DNA of 64,000 bases from assembly GCA_963841945.1 (NCBI GenBank), contig CAWJFC010000028.1, forward strand, positions 434,001-498,000. Direction: 5' to 3'. Origin of the DNA: Acidiflorens sp963841945 (GTDB lineage Bacteria; Acidobacteriota; Terriglobia; Terriglobales; Acidobacteriaceae). Positions 1-8,090 of this stretch are shown here, piece by piece (within the stretch, counting starts at the first letter, position 1; the number at the start of each line of letters is the position of its first letter). Under the pieces are notes generated by a model that was not told the origin of the DNA, ran no database searches, and saw only the letters and a list, made by a program, of their open reading frames with translations. A program made the translations under genes and the position numbers.

Positions 1-308
1 TGAAGGCGGCGGCGGTGCGACGATCGGCGAAAGAAAAATCGGAAGCTGAGGCGCTGTCAAAACAGTTTGACGGGCTGGAAGTCTCATTTACGCGCAAGTC
101 GGGCGAAAACGATCAGCTCTTCGGGTCAGTCACGGCGAGCGACATCGCCGAGGCGCTCGAGAAAAAGAGCTTCCACATCGACAAGCGCAAGATTCAGCTG
201 CACGAATCGCTCAAGACGGTGGGCGAGTTCATCATCCCGATTAAGCTGCACAAGGATGTGACCACGCACCTGAAAGTGCTGGTCGCAAAGGAAGCGGCAG
301 AGGAATAA
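1..308 (+). CDS. rplI: 50S ribosomal protein L9, C-terminal part (truncated by window edge)
   Basis: The reading frame is open from the left edge, so only the last 100 or so residues of L9 are present. L9 is a two-domain protein of the large subunit that binds 23S rRNA through its N-terminal domain. What remains is the end of the connecting helix (charged, Ala/Lys/Glu-rich) and the C-terminal domain, recognisable by the FGSVTASDIAEAL stretch and the following KIQLHESLKTVGEF and IKLHKDVTTHLKV segments, all typical of bacterial L9. A GTG at 15 is in frame but is internal, not the real start. The gene ends with TAA at 306-308. Nothing upstream can be judged. Identification is confident from the conserved C-terminal domain. 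Confidence 0.93.
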   Translation, partial: KAAAVRRSAKEKSEAEALSKQFDGLEVSFTRKSGENDQLFGSVTASDIAEALEKKSFHIDKRKIQLHESLKTVGEFIIPIKLHKDVTTHLKVLVAKEAAEE

Positions 309-365
309 GTCTACGAGGATGGGTTCGCCCTCCCAAAGGGCGAGTCCGTCCTCCGAAATTCTCCG

Positions 366-891
366 TCACAATCTGATTCCGAATTCCGCCAACAACTCCT
401 CCAGTTCGCGCCTTGAAGCTCGCACCAGTGCGCCTCCAGTGAAGCGAGGGTCGTCGGTCACCTCGCGAACGATAAACGGCGAAGGCGATAGGTAAGAGGC
501 CTCCTCGGCGGAATCGAACTCCGATTCGGCCAGGACGAGGCCGGCCAACGCGTCTTCGAAGACATCAATTCCAAACGGCGGCACACTATAGCGGGCTTTC
601 GTGAGCAGGTTTGCCGGCAATTTCGCGAGCAATTGAAACTCGTCTCCCGTGAGATAGATGGTTGTGATCAAATCCCTGCCGCGCCCCCGTCGCATCGATG
701 GGGAGCTTTTGGGTGAGCTTGAAGATGGCGCCGTTCGCTTCGTCAGATTGCTGACGCAAGCGTAAGTTAGTGCCAGCGATGTAACGGTCGACGATTCGCC
801 GCACTCGCGTGACGTTCACTTCGAGCGGCAGGCGCTCGAGAAGAAATCGACACTCCCATTCAACCCTCGCGTATTTGTGTCGATCACGCAT
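366..891 (-). CDS. CYTH-domain protein, frameshifted
   Basis: Two minus-strand frames together make one CYTH-like (triphosphate tunnel metalloenzyme/class IV adenylate cyclase fold) protein. The first frame, from the ATG at 891, gives YARVEWECRFLLERLP, an Arg-rich stretch (RRIVDRYIAGTNLRLR) and IFKLTQK. The second gives LITTIYLTGDEF, the FGIDVFEDALAGLVLAE block and REVTDDPRFTGGAL. The frames join if one base is removed from the run of three A (plus strand) at 670-672, giving ARQG-LITTIYL and about 174 residues, a normal size for the family. CYTH proteins act on triphosphate-bearing substrates such as ATP, thiamine triphosphate or polyphosphate; the substrate here is unknown. The start overlaps the last codons of dinG by 8 bases, suggesting co-transcription. 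The break is either a sequence error in a homopolymer or a true inactivation. Confidence 0.7.
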
Positions 892-3028
892 GATGGTCTT
901 CAAGAATCAATTTGAGTAACCGACACTGCCGCAATTTCGCGGGGGCTCGGTCCAGGATTGCTACGAGCCGGCTCCGAAGAACTGCCTCCACTTTCCGTAG
1001 GTCCGTCGTCTTCGTGTAATTCGGCAAGCTCTCCACAAAAACTCTTCCGTATGATTTCTTCAGAATGCGATTGTCAAGCAACGCGAGCAGCCCGCGATCA
1101 TGGAGCGAGCGAATCAGCCGTCCAAAGCCTTGTTTGAGTGTGATGACGGCGCTCGGCACCTGGTAGTCGCTGAAGGCGTTGCCGCCGGTGCGGTCGATCG
1201 CCTTGACGCGCGCGGCCACAATCGGGTCGCTGGGCACCGCGAAGGGCAGGCGATCGATGATCACGCAGCTTAGTTGTTCGCCTTGCACGTCCACGCCTTG
1301 CCAGAACGAACTTGTGCCAAACAGGACGGCGTGGGGCGTGAGGCGGAACTCTTCGAGCAGCGCGGACTTTGGCGCATCGCCCTGCTTGAGCATGGGAAAG
1401 TCGATGAGGCCGAGAAGCCGGTCGTAGATTTCGTTCATCTGCGCGTAGCTGGTGAAGAGAACGAAAGCGCGGCCGCGAGTGATTTCGAGCAAGCGGCGAA
1501 TGACGTCGGTGGCTTCGGCAGCAAATTGCGGCGTGCGCGGATCGGGCAGAGCGGGTGGGACATAAAGAATGGCCTGGCTCTCGTAATCGAAGTGCGAGGG
1601 GACGACGAGTTCGTGTGCGTGCTCAAGGCCGAGGCGCTGCCGGATGTAATTGAAGCCGCCGCCGACGGCGAGGGTGGCCGAGGTTAGGACCGCGGTTTCG
1701 AGTTTGGACCAGAGGCACTCGCGCAGGATTTGGCCGACTTCGATGGGCGTGGCTTGCAGGTAGACGTTGGTGCGCCGGCCTTCAGGGGCAGAAACCCCTT
1801 TCGTCGCGCTGGCATTATCAGCGCGGCTAAAGCCCCGCCCTTTCGAAGCCGCTCCTCCGCGAAATCCGCGGCGCTCGATCCAGAAGACCGTATTGGGGTC
1901 TTCGTTTTCCATCACGAAGCTGAGCTGCACCTGCAATTGCTGAGCCCGGCGACCGAGGGAGAAAACCTCGTCGGGCTTTTGCGGAAGTTGCTCAAATTCG
2001 GCGACGAGGCGGACCAGCGCTTGATTCAGCGCGATGAATTCTTCTCCGTTTTCTTCGAGAAATTCGCGCCGGCCATCGAAGGCGAAGCGGCCCTCCTGCG
2101 CGGGCAGGAGCGAGAAAAATAATTGCGAACGTTCGCGCAGTGCCTGGATCGCGCCCGACATCTGCGGGGTGTAGATCTTCTCGCGCTGGAGAAGATTTTC
2201 CGTGTCGCGCGCCAGTTCATCCATGCGGAAATTGCTGACCGAGATGCCGAAGTAGTTGCCGGCGACCTCTTCAAGTTCGTGCGCCTCGTCAAAAATAACC
2301 GCGCCTGCATCGGGAAGAACGCCGGCATCGGGCGCCCCGTCGGCCTCGAGCTTGATGGAGAGGTCCGCGAAAAAGAGATGGTGATTCACGATGATGATGT
2401 CGCTCTCAGCGGCGCGCCGTCGCATCTCGGTGATGAAGCAGCGGTCGTACTCTTTGCATTTCTGGCCGAGGCAAGTGTCGGCGCGGGCATCGAGTTTGTG
2501 CCAAAGCGCGCTTGCCTCGGGCAGTTCGGCGAGTTCTGCGCGGTCGCCGGAGTGCGTGGTCTTTTCCCAGGCGGCGATCGCCTGATAGTGTTCGATCTCT
2601 TCGAGACCGCTGAGGACAGGTTGGTCGGTAAGCTCGTAGAGCTTTTTGCGGCAAAGATAATTGTTGCGGCCCTTCATGTAGCAGACGGAGAGTTTTCGCT
2701 CGCCGTCGGGCGAGAGCGCGCGCTCCAGAAACGGCACGTCTTTGAAGTAAAGCTGCTCCTGCAGATTTTTTGTGCCGGTCGAAATGATGACGCGTTTGCC
2801 GGAGCGAATGACGGGCAGCAGATAGGCGAGCGTTTTGCCGGTCCCGGTGCCGGCTTCGGCGATCAGATGGCGCTTTTCTTCCAGCGCCTCCTCCACCGCC
2901 TGGGCCATCTGGAGCTGTCCGCGGCGGAATTCATAGGCGGGATGACACTTCGCCAAAACTCCGCCAGGCGAGAAGAACTGGTAGAGCGAGATTCCGGCGG
3001 CGGAGGCGGTATGGGTGGGAGAAGGCAC
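884..3028 (-). CDS. dinG: DinG-type ATP-dependent DNA helicase (XPD-like, Fe-S)
   Basis: Superfamily 2 helicase of the DinG/XPD group, which unwinds DNA 5' to 3' and helps resolve R-loops and damaged structures. Visible features in order: Q-motif-like RRGQLQMAQAV; Walker A EAGTGTGKT; four cysteines expected to hold an Fe-S cluster (YLC, TCLGQKC, DRC); VNHHLFFADL; Walker B DEAH; and near the C-terminus QGVDVQGEQL, IIDRLPF and a QGFGRLIRS motif VI. The GTG at 3028 is chosen as start because an ATG at 3088 would run over the der start on the other strand, and a TATAAT-like sequence (3037-3042) lies between them. Residues encoded by about 1780-1860 (RGFSRADNASATKG and neighbours) look like an in-frame insertion of a palindromic repeat, since the family normally runs directly into NVYLQATP. 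The CYTH gene follows with an overlap. Confidence 0.88.
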   Translation of the reverse strand: MPSPTHTASAAGISLYQFFSPGGVLAKCHPAYEFRRGQLQMAQAVEEALEEKRHLIAEAGTGTGKTLAYLLPVIRSGKRVIISTGTKNLQEQLYFKDVPFLERALSPDGERKLSVCYMKGRNNYLCRKKLYELTDQPVLSGLEEIEHYQAIAAWEKTTHSGDRAELAELPEASALWHKLDARADTCLGQKCKEYDRCFITEMRRRAAESDIIIVNHHLFFADLSIKLEADGAPDAGVLPDAGAVIFDEAHELEEVAGNYFGISVSNFRMDELARDTENLLQREKIYTPQMSGAIQALRERSQLFFSLLPAQEGRFAFDGRREFLEENGEEFIALNQALVRLVAEFEQLPQKPDEVFSLGRRAQQLQVQLSFVMENEDPNTVFWIERRGFRGGAASKGRGFSRADNASATKGVSAPEGRRTNVYLQATPIEVGQILRECLWSKLETAVLTSATLAVGGGFNYIRQRLGLEHAHELVVPSHFDYESQAILYVPPALPDPRTPQFAAEATDVIRRLLEITRGRAFVLFTSYAQMNEIYDRLLGLIDFPMLKQGDAPKSALLEEFRLTPHAVLFGTSSFWQGVDVQGEQLSCVIIDRLPFAVPSDPIVAARVKAIDRTGGNAFSDYQVPSAVITLKQGFGRLIRSLHDRGLLALLDNRILKKSYGRVFVESLPNYTKTTDLRKVEAVLRSRLVAILDRAPAKLRQCRLLKLILEDHHA
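1781..1860. repeat. Palindromic repeat element inside dinG
   Basis: This stretch holds two inverted repeats: AGGGG/CCCCT around 1785-1799, and a 7-bp stem at 1805-1811 with 1819-1825 and a 7-base loop. It continues into GGCTAAAGCCCCGCCC. Similar GGGGC/TTCAGCCCC motifs occur near 58240-58290. It is read in frame by dinG, at a point where family members have no such segment. Confidence 0.55.
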
Positions 3029-3036
3029 AGAGTCTC

Positions 3037-3042
3037 TATAAT
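3037..3042 (+). promoter_or_regulatory. Candidate -10 element (TATAAT) for der
   Basis: A perfect TATAAT lies 25-30 bases before the der start in the short divergent dinG-der gap. No good -35 box was seen 17 bases upstream. On the other strand the same site reads TATTAT and could serve dinG. Assigned from sequence match and position only. Confidence 0.35.
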
Positions 3043-3066
3043 AGCTAACCAGTTGCCAGCCGCCAG

Positions 3067-4620
3067 TTGCCGGTGAAACAAACCTCATCAAATTCGAATG
3101 CTTTGCCGCTTCTCGCCATCGTTGGGCGCCCCAACGTTGGCAAATCCACGCTGTTCAACAAGCTGACCCATTCGCGGCGCGCCATCGTCGGCGACGAGCC
3201 CGGCATCACGCGCGACCGCCTCTATGGCGAGGCGGAGTGGCGCGGCCATGCGTTTCGAGTAGTCGATACGGGCGGCATCGTTCCGGAGGATAAAGAATTC
3301 ATTCCGGCGGAAATTTTCCGGCAGGCAAAGGTTGCGCTCAAGGAAGCGGTCGGAATCATCATGGTCGTGGATGCACGCACCGAACTCGCGGGGCCCGATC
3401 GCGAACTGATACGGCAACTTCAGCGCATGGGGAAGCCGCTGTTTCTCGCCGTGAACAAGGTTGACAGCGACAAGCAGGAATCGCTGGTGGGCGAATTTCA
3501 TGAACTGGGGATTCGCGAGGTGTTCGGGATTTCGGCGGAGCATGGGCGCGGGATTGATGATCTGCTGGACGCGGTGCTGCCTTTGCTGCCGGCCGTGGAG
3601 AAGCTCGACCCAAAACCTTTAGCCACAGCGGTCACTGAAGAGGGCGGTGCCTCTGCGCACGATGAAGGACAAATCGCGAACGGCGAACAGCGAACAGCGA
3701 ACAGCAAAGCGCGAACAGCGCACGGCAAAGGACGAACGACTGACGACGAACGACCAGCGACTGAAGACGACGCTCCTCCCCACGAAATCAAAGTTGCCAT
3801 CATCGGACATCCCAACGTCGGCAAATCGACGCTGCTGAATCAGCTGACTGGCGTCGATCGCGCCATCGTCTCGCCTATCGCCGGCACTACCCGCGATTCG
3901 ATCGATGAGGTCATCGAGTACAAGGGCCGCGCGATTCGTTTCATTGACACGGCCGGGATTCGGCGCAAGGGCAAGACCGAGTTGATGGCGGAGAAGCTTT
4001 CGGTGGTCATGGCGCGCAAGAATATCGAAAGCGCCGACATCGTGCTCTTCATGGTCGATGCCACCGAAGGTGCCAGCGGCCTCGACGCGAACATTGCCGG
4101 CTACGCGCATGAGAGCGGGCGCTCAGTCATCATTCTCGTCAACAAATGGGACCTCATCATGAGCGGCGAGAAGCGCGCCATCAGCCAGTCAAAGACGGCT
4201 CGCATTCAGGACGCGAAGCGCCCGCAGGATCGCAAGCTTTATGAAGAGCGGCTGCGCTATGGACTGAAATTTCTGAGCTATGCGCCCGTGCTGTTCATCT
4301 CCGCGCACACCGGCAAAGGAACGGAGAAGATTCTGCCGCTGATTGAGAAGGTCGCGGCGGAGCGGCGCAAGCGCATTTCGACCAGCGAGATGAACCGCTT
4401 CGTGAAGAAGATCGATTTCGATCGCGCGTCGGTGCCGGTAAGCAAGCGCGTCCGAATTTATTACATGACACAGGCGTCGGTGGCTCCCCCGACGTTTGTG
4501 CTGTTCACGGACCGGAAGGTGAAGCTGCATTTCTCCTACGAGCGGTTTCTTGAGAACCAGATTCGCGCGGAGTTTGGATTTTTGGGGACGCCGATTTGGA
4601 TTAAGAGCCGCGCGAGCTGA
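3067..4620 (+). CDS. der: GTPase Der (EngA), ribosome assembly
   Basis: Essential double-GTPase needed for maturation of the 50S ribosomal subunit. The first G domain has GRPNVGKST (residues about 20-28), DTGG and NKVD. The second has GHPNVGKST (about 246), DTAGIRRKGK and NKWD. A KH-like C-terminal domain follows (RISTSEMN, RVRIYYMTQ, ending in PIWIKSRAS). The start is either TTG 3067 or GTG 3073; neither has a clear ribosome-binding site. The linker between the G domains (about residues 203-235, from 3675-3770) is made of tandem GCGAACA/ACGAACGACC-type repeats giving a polar peptide with several Arg-Thr and Asp-Glu pairs, unlike the rest of the protein. The last 85 bases of the gene are duplicated about 760 bases downstream. 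Identification is very confident. Confidence 0.97.
   Translation: MPVKQTSSNSNALPLLAIVGRPNVGKSTLFNKLTHSRRAIVGDEPGITRDRLYGEAEWRGHAFRVVDTGGIVPEDKEFIPAEIFRQAKVALKEAVGIIMVVDARTELAGPDRELIRQLQRMGKPLFLAVNKVDSDKQESLVGEFHELGIREVFGISAEHGRGIDDLLDAVLPLLPAVEKLDPKPLATAVTEEGGASAHDEGQIANGEQRTANSKARTAHGKGRTTDDERPATEDDAPPHEIKVAIIGHPNVGKSTLLNQLTGVDRAIVSPIAGTTRDSIDEVIEYKGRAIRFIDTAGIRRKGKTELMAEKLSVVMARKNIESADIVLFMVDATEGASGLDANIAGYAHESGRSVIILVNKWDLIMSGEKRAISQSKTARIQDAKRPQDRKLYEERLRYGLKFLSYAPVLFISAHTGKGTEKILPLIEKVAAERRKRISTSEMNRFVKKIDFDRASVPVSKRVRIYYMTQASVAPPTFVLFTDRKVKLHFSYERFLENQIRAEFGFLGTPIWIKSRAS
3675..3770. repeat. Tandem low-complexity repeat in the der interdomain linker
   Basis: Repeats of GCGAACA(G) at 3676-3720 followed by ACGAACGACC-type units to 3770. 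The last part (ACGACCAGCGAC) recurs in mnmG at about 52381-52392. The array keeps the der frame open. Confidence 0.6.
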
Positions 4621-4624
4621 GGTT

Positions 4625-5209
4625 CTACGGCTTGATCGTGATGCGTAAGCGATTGCTCGCTAGTACAGGGTGGTCTCTCGTCCAGATTGGTAGTTCGGCA
4701 ATCCTCTTTCCACCATATTTCGATATCCAATCCCCCGACAAAGAGGGCTCGTAATGAACAACGATGTCGTACTCACCCGGACCTGGTACAAGCTCGCTGA
4801 CGGTAAACTTCTCTATTATCCCGTAGAAAGACTGTGGCTCCAATTTAAAGAAGCTAGACGTGTCATTGCGGCGTGGCGGAGGCGGAAGGCAATCTCGAAG
4901 ATAGTCAAGCTTGCCAGAAACCTCTTTGCCATCGGGTGTAAACACGTCGATTGTAAGAAAGTTTCCTGGGTTCCAGCAGACGTCATCGAACAGGTAGAGC
5001 GTGCCAGGTCCTGGGTTCGTTAACTGGACCTCTAGCGGCACCGAGTCGACGACCTGATAGCTTTGCCGCTCCGCTCTAATCGTGAGCGTCAATCTTAGGG
5101 AACTTTGAGAATCCGCGTGTGGGGTGGCGTTCTGTTTGCTAGCTCGTGGCTGTGCTGAGCACGGGGCTACAACCACTAGGGCGATCCAGAGGCCCAATCG
5201 CAGTTTCAT
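4625..5209 (-). CDS. Secreted protein of unknown function
   Basis: A 194-residue protein with a clear signal peptide (MKLRLGLWIALVVVAPCSAQ) and no other recognised domain. The mature part looks beta-rich, with phrases such as YQVVDSVPLEVQLTNPGPG and PGPGEYDIVVHYEP that recall Ig-like or intracellular-proteinase-inhibitor-type sandwich folds, in which a polypeptide opposes loss of strength by binding. This is only a resemblance. The gene faces der and ends 5 bases after it. It sits exactly between der and a second copy of the der 3' end (5292-5376), so gene and copy may have arrived as one cassette. No partner gene suggests a role. It is real by composition (signal peptide, no stop codons), but its function is unknown. 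Confidence 0.65.
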   Translation of the reverse strand: MKLRLGLWIALVVVAPCSAQPRASKQNATPHADSQSSLRLTLTIRAERQSYQVVDSVPLEVQLTNPGPGTLYLFDDVCWNPGNFLTIDVFTPDGKEVSGKLDYLRDCLPPPPRRNDTSSFFKLEPQSFYGIIEKFTVSELVPGPGEYDIVVHYEPSLSGDWISKYGGKRIAELPIWTRDHPVLASNRLRITIKP

Positions 5210-5291
5210 GGTTCGAGACCTCTAATACATTTTGACACCACTAACGGCAATTATGCCGTCGCGGCCAAGCATCCCATCTTTGTCCAATGAG

Positions 5292-5376
5292 TCCTACGAG
5301 CGGTTTATTGAGAACCAGATTCGAGCGGAGTTTGAATTTTCGGGGACACCGATTTGGACTAAGAGCAGAGCAAGCT
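5292..5376 (+). pseudogene. Duplicated 3' end of der (fragment)
   Basis: These 85 bases match the end of der (4534-4618) at 76 of 85 positions without gaps, by direct comparison. The fragment still reads SYERFIENQIRAEF and PIWTKSRAS in frame, then a stop. There is no start and no G domain. Together with the parent it forms a direct repeat around the 673-bp segment carrying the secreted-protein gene, as an integration or recombination event would leave. Confidence 0.85.
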
Positions 5377-5469
5377 ATTAAATAGTTACTTATCAATGGG
5401 TTGGATATATCAAGATTTATATTGATCCGTCAAAACTACCTGGGTATGATTTGAAGAGGAGAAAGGGAT

Positions 5470-5721
5470 GTGGAGCCCTTAGGTAGCCCTGATGCAATGA
5501 CCAAAAAATTCACTCCTGAAATCGACGCGCAGCTCTACGATGAATTTGTTGCGGTTGCCGAGCAGAATGGGCAAACGAAGCGGCATGTTCTGGAGCAGGC
5601 GCTCCGGTTCTACCTGCACAACGTGGTTCCTTCCCAGCACCTGGTTCGCTCCGAGGTCATGGATGCATTCGAGCAATCGGTTGCTCGTAACCGTGACCTG
5701 TTGCAGCGTCTCGCCAAGTAG
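5470..5721 (+). CDS. Antitoxin of a Doc-type toxin-antitoxin pair
   Basis: An 83-residue protein with a ribbon-helix-helix look: MTKKFTPEIDAQLYDEFV followed by QTKRHVLEQALRFYLHNVV, then a C-terminal tail (VMDAFEQSVARNRDLLQRLAK) likely to wrap the toxin. It is placed as antitoxin by position: its TAG stop is followed at once by the GTG start of the Doc-like gene. A strong GAGGAGA ribosome-binding site lies 8 bases before GTG 5470; an internal ATG at 5497 is the other option. Antitoxins of this kind neutralise the toxin by binding it and repress their own operon. The pair lies just behind the duplicated der tail, consistent with acquisition. Confidence 0.75.
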   Translation: MEPLGSPDAMTKKFTPEIDAQLYDEFVAVAEQNGQTKRHVLEQALRFYLHNVVPSQHLVRSEVMDAFEQSVARNRDLLQRLAK

Positions 5722-6099
5722 GTGTCCGATTACCTCACGGTCGCGGAAGTTTACCGAATGCAGCATCGGTTGATCGAGCTATTCGGCGGCCGTCATGGTG
5801 TGCGCGACAAGGGAGCGGTTGAGGCTGCCGTCTTTCGTCCGCAGATCGGCTATTACAACTCCATCGAGGAAGAGGCGGCGGCGTTGATGGAGTCGCTCGC
5901 AAACAACCACGGCTTCCTCGACGGCAATAAGCGGATCGCCTTTGCCGCCGCCGATGTCTTCCTGCGGCGCAACCGTGCTTGCATTGAGGTCGAAGCCGTC
6001 GAGGGGTATGCGTTCATCACGGGCTCGATGGAGCGGCAGGAATTTCGCTTTGGACAAATCCTGGAGCGGATGCGGCAGCACGTCAAGCCACTGGTCTAA
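5722..6099 (+). CDS. doc: Doc/Fic-family toxin
   Basis: A 125-residue Doc-type Fic-fold protein. Doc toxins phosphorylate elongation factor Tu and stop translation; whether this one does so is inferred from the family. The active-site motif is clear: NHGFLDGNKRIAFAA fits the HxFx(D/A)GNKR signature, with a leading GRHGVRDKGAVEAAV segment normal for Doc. The C-terminal RQEFRFGQILERMRQHV is a helical tail. Length matches the family. The GTG start directly follows the antitoxin stop, so the two are translationally coupled. The His of the motif, the Asp-Gly-Asn-Lys-Arg anion loop and the Lys are all present, so the protein should be active. Confidence 0.88.
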   Translation: MSDYLTVAEVYRMQHRLIELFGGRHGVRDKGAVEAAVFRPQIGYYNSIEEEAAALMESLANNHGFLDGNKRIAFAAADVFLRRNRACIEVEAVEGYAFITGSMERQEFRFGQILERMRQHVKPLV

Positions 6100-6280
6100 G
6101 GGTCGGGCGAGCGAGTCGAGAGCGTACGAAAAACGAGGAACAGAAATCCGGCCACTCTGCCGAGCGAACCGTAAACTGCTGCATTAATTAATAGGAGCGA
6201 CAAGCAACAAAACAGTCCCAACCGAAAGATCAGTCGCAAGCAACAGCGCACAAGCGGGGCAGATGGAAAACACGAAGCTC

Positions 6281-6730
6281 TTATCCCGTCATCGCCCCAT
6301 GCTTTCCATCCTCCGTCAGCAGTCCCACGCGATCCACTCCCGCGACGCGCGCGATCGCGATCACATCCGCCACATCCTGAAAGTCGATGTCGTCATCGGC
6401 CTCAATGAAGGCGATGCGCTCCACGCGAATGGCGAAGATGTCGGCCAGGCGCTGGCGCAGGTGATCCCACGCGACGACTTCTTCATTGATCTTCACCTCG
6501 GGATGATCAACTCCTGGCTTCGCGTGTTTTACCATGATCACAATTGTGCGTTGCGGCGGCGGAATATTATTCGCCACTTGCGGCGCCGGTTGCGGAAGTT
6601 CAGCCTTCAGCCCCGTCGGCCTCTGCTCGATGACCACCACCATGAAGATGATGATCAGCACGAGGAGAACGTCAATCAGCGGAGTGACGTTCATCTGCGG
6701 AGAATCTGGGTTGCTGCCTGAGAATGCCAT
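6281..6730 (-). CDS. ExbD/TolR-family membrane protein
   Basis: A 149-residue single-pass protein of the ExbD/TolR family, which with an ExbB/TolQ partner forms a proton-driven motor that powers TonB-dependent transport or envelope maintenance. After a short N-terminus comes PQMNVTPLIDVLLVLIIIF, the canonical transmembrane helix with the proton-carrying Asp, then a periplasmic domain (TIVIMVKHAKPGVDHPEVKINEEVVAW ... VGLLTEDGKHG, shown in part). The ATG at 6730 is preceded by GGAGAG at good spacing. No exbB or tonB lies nearby, so the motor partner must be encoded elsewhere. It is last in a minus-strand run behind the membrane protein and two ABC permeases, 116 bases after the former. Confidence 0.88.
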   Translation of the reverse strand: MAFSGSNPDSPQMNVTPLIDVLLVLIIIFMVVVIEQRPTGLKAELPQPAPQVANNIPPPQRTIVIMVKHAKPGVDHPEVKINEEVVAWDHLRQRLADIFAIRVERIAFIEADDDIDFQDVADVIAIARVAGVDRVGLLTEDGKHGAMTG

Positions 6731-6846
6731 TGCCGCTCTCCTGTCGTTCTTGGCTATCGTGATCGGAGTTCGGCACGCGCGTGTCTTGTGGTATTGGACA
6801 CGCGGAAGGCGCGGGTTGTTCCCGGAGGAAGACTTTCCAAACACTT

Positions 6847-8037
6847 TTAGCCGACTGATTTCGGGCCGGGCAGCAGTGGTGGCGTTTCGGATGATGACGC
6901 CCCGGCAGATGACGGGTTGGGCCCAGGTGATGACGGCGGTTCCGTAGCCTCAGATTCGGTCGGTGTCGTAGGTTCCGGAAGCGGCGCCTCGGTTGCGGGC
7001 GCTGGGCTAGCGGGTGACGCCGGATGCAGAATGGCATCCAGCTTGGGATACCGCGAGGCAAAAAAGTAAATGGCGAAAGCGGGGAAGAAAACCGTTGCCG
7101 GCACGCTGACCAAAGCGATCACATAAATTAGAAGAACGATCAGAAACGCCCCACAAATCACGGCCAGGCTGATGGTGGCGACCGTCCACGTCATGCCTGC
7201 GCTATGCGCCGCGACCGCCACAAGCACCGCGGGTAGAACAATGACGAGTGCTGGGATAATGGCGAGAATGCCAAACAGGATCGCGGCCGCGATTCCCAGC
7301 GCGAATTTCAGGAGCAGGTAAATTGCGAACTTTCCCGGCTCGGGGCGGATCAGCGCCAGTAGGCGGCTCCAGCCCTCCGCGAAGTCGACATCGTCGAGCG
7401 CCATGATGGGAACAAGAAAATCCGAGGCGATTTGCTGGACGGTAAGGGTCGCGAGGAGCCAGAAGAGAAATATAAAGATCAGGAGCGCAACCCCGAGGAC
7501 CGTCCGCGCCATGTGCTGTTCGACGTTGTTGAACCACCCCAGAGCCGCGGCGATCGCGAGCGGTACCGCAACCAGCACGCCCAGGAATAGTCCCTGCGCG
7601 ATCAGTAACACAATCTGCCAGAGAAAATATCTGCGCCCGGCGCGATGCCAGCGATGCCAGCCTTCGCGAATGGCGCAGCGCTTGGAAAGAACAGAGTCGA
7701 ACAGGATGAAACGGAAGACGCTGTTGATGTAAAGGAAAATAAGTCCGAGCACGATGGCGAGCACAACGACGGCGATAATGAGGCCGGCAAATTCGGCGAT
7801 GCGCGAGGGATCGAATTTTTCGAGACCCGGAAAGGGCGTGGCGGCAAACTCCTGCGCGCGGCGGGGATGCGGCCAATTGAAATTGGTTGGAAAGTTGCAA
7901 CTCGCGGTCCGCATCTGCGCGGCAAGAATTCCAACCAGCGCCAGGCGCGACCACTGGCCGAACCGAAATGGCCGGAAGAGTTGTTCGCGAGTGTGCTGAA
8001 TAGCAGGCTGAACGCAATCGACGGCGGAGACGGGCAC
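6847..8037 (-). CDS. Polytopic membrane protein of unknown function (DUF7544-like)
   Basis: About 396 residues with an N-terminal QLFRPFRFGQWSRLALVG segment and at least six hydrophobic helices, then a Pro/Ser/Glu-rich tail of about 70 residues that should be cytoplasmic or disordered. The arrangement resembles the DUF7544 group common in Acidobacteriota and archaea; no catalytic motif can be seen. GTG 8037 is preferred because GAGG lies 8 bases before it and because the family begins close to this point; a TTG at 8058 is the longer option. It lies 53 bases after the second permease and is probably in the same transcript. A role in the envelope is likely but not shown. Confidence 0.6.
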   Translation of the reverse strand: MPVSAVDCVQPAIQHTREQLFRPFRFGQWSRLALVGILAAQMRTASCNFPTNFNWPHPRRAQEFAATPFPGLEKFDPSRIAEFAGLIIAVVVLAIVLGLIFLYINSVFRFILFDSVLSKRCAIREGWHRWHRAGRRYFLWQIVLLIAQGLFLGVLVAVPLAIAAALGWFNNVEQHMARTVLGVALLIFIFLFWLLATLTVQQIASDFLVPIMALDDVDFAEGWSRLLALIRPEPGKFAIYLLLKFALGIAAAILFGILAIIPALVIVLPAVLVAVAAHSAGMTWTVATISLAVICGAFLIVLLIYVIALVSVPATVFFPAFAIYFFASRYPKLDAILHPASPASPAPATEAPLPEPTTPTESEATEPPSSPGPNPSSAGASSSETPPLLPGPKSVG

Positions 8038-8090
8038 GGAAAATACCTCGCGCCGCAAAGGTATCGTCTCGGGAAGCGGGGCGTCAACGG

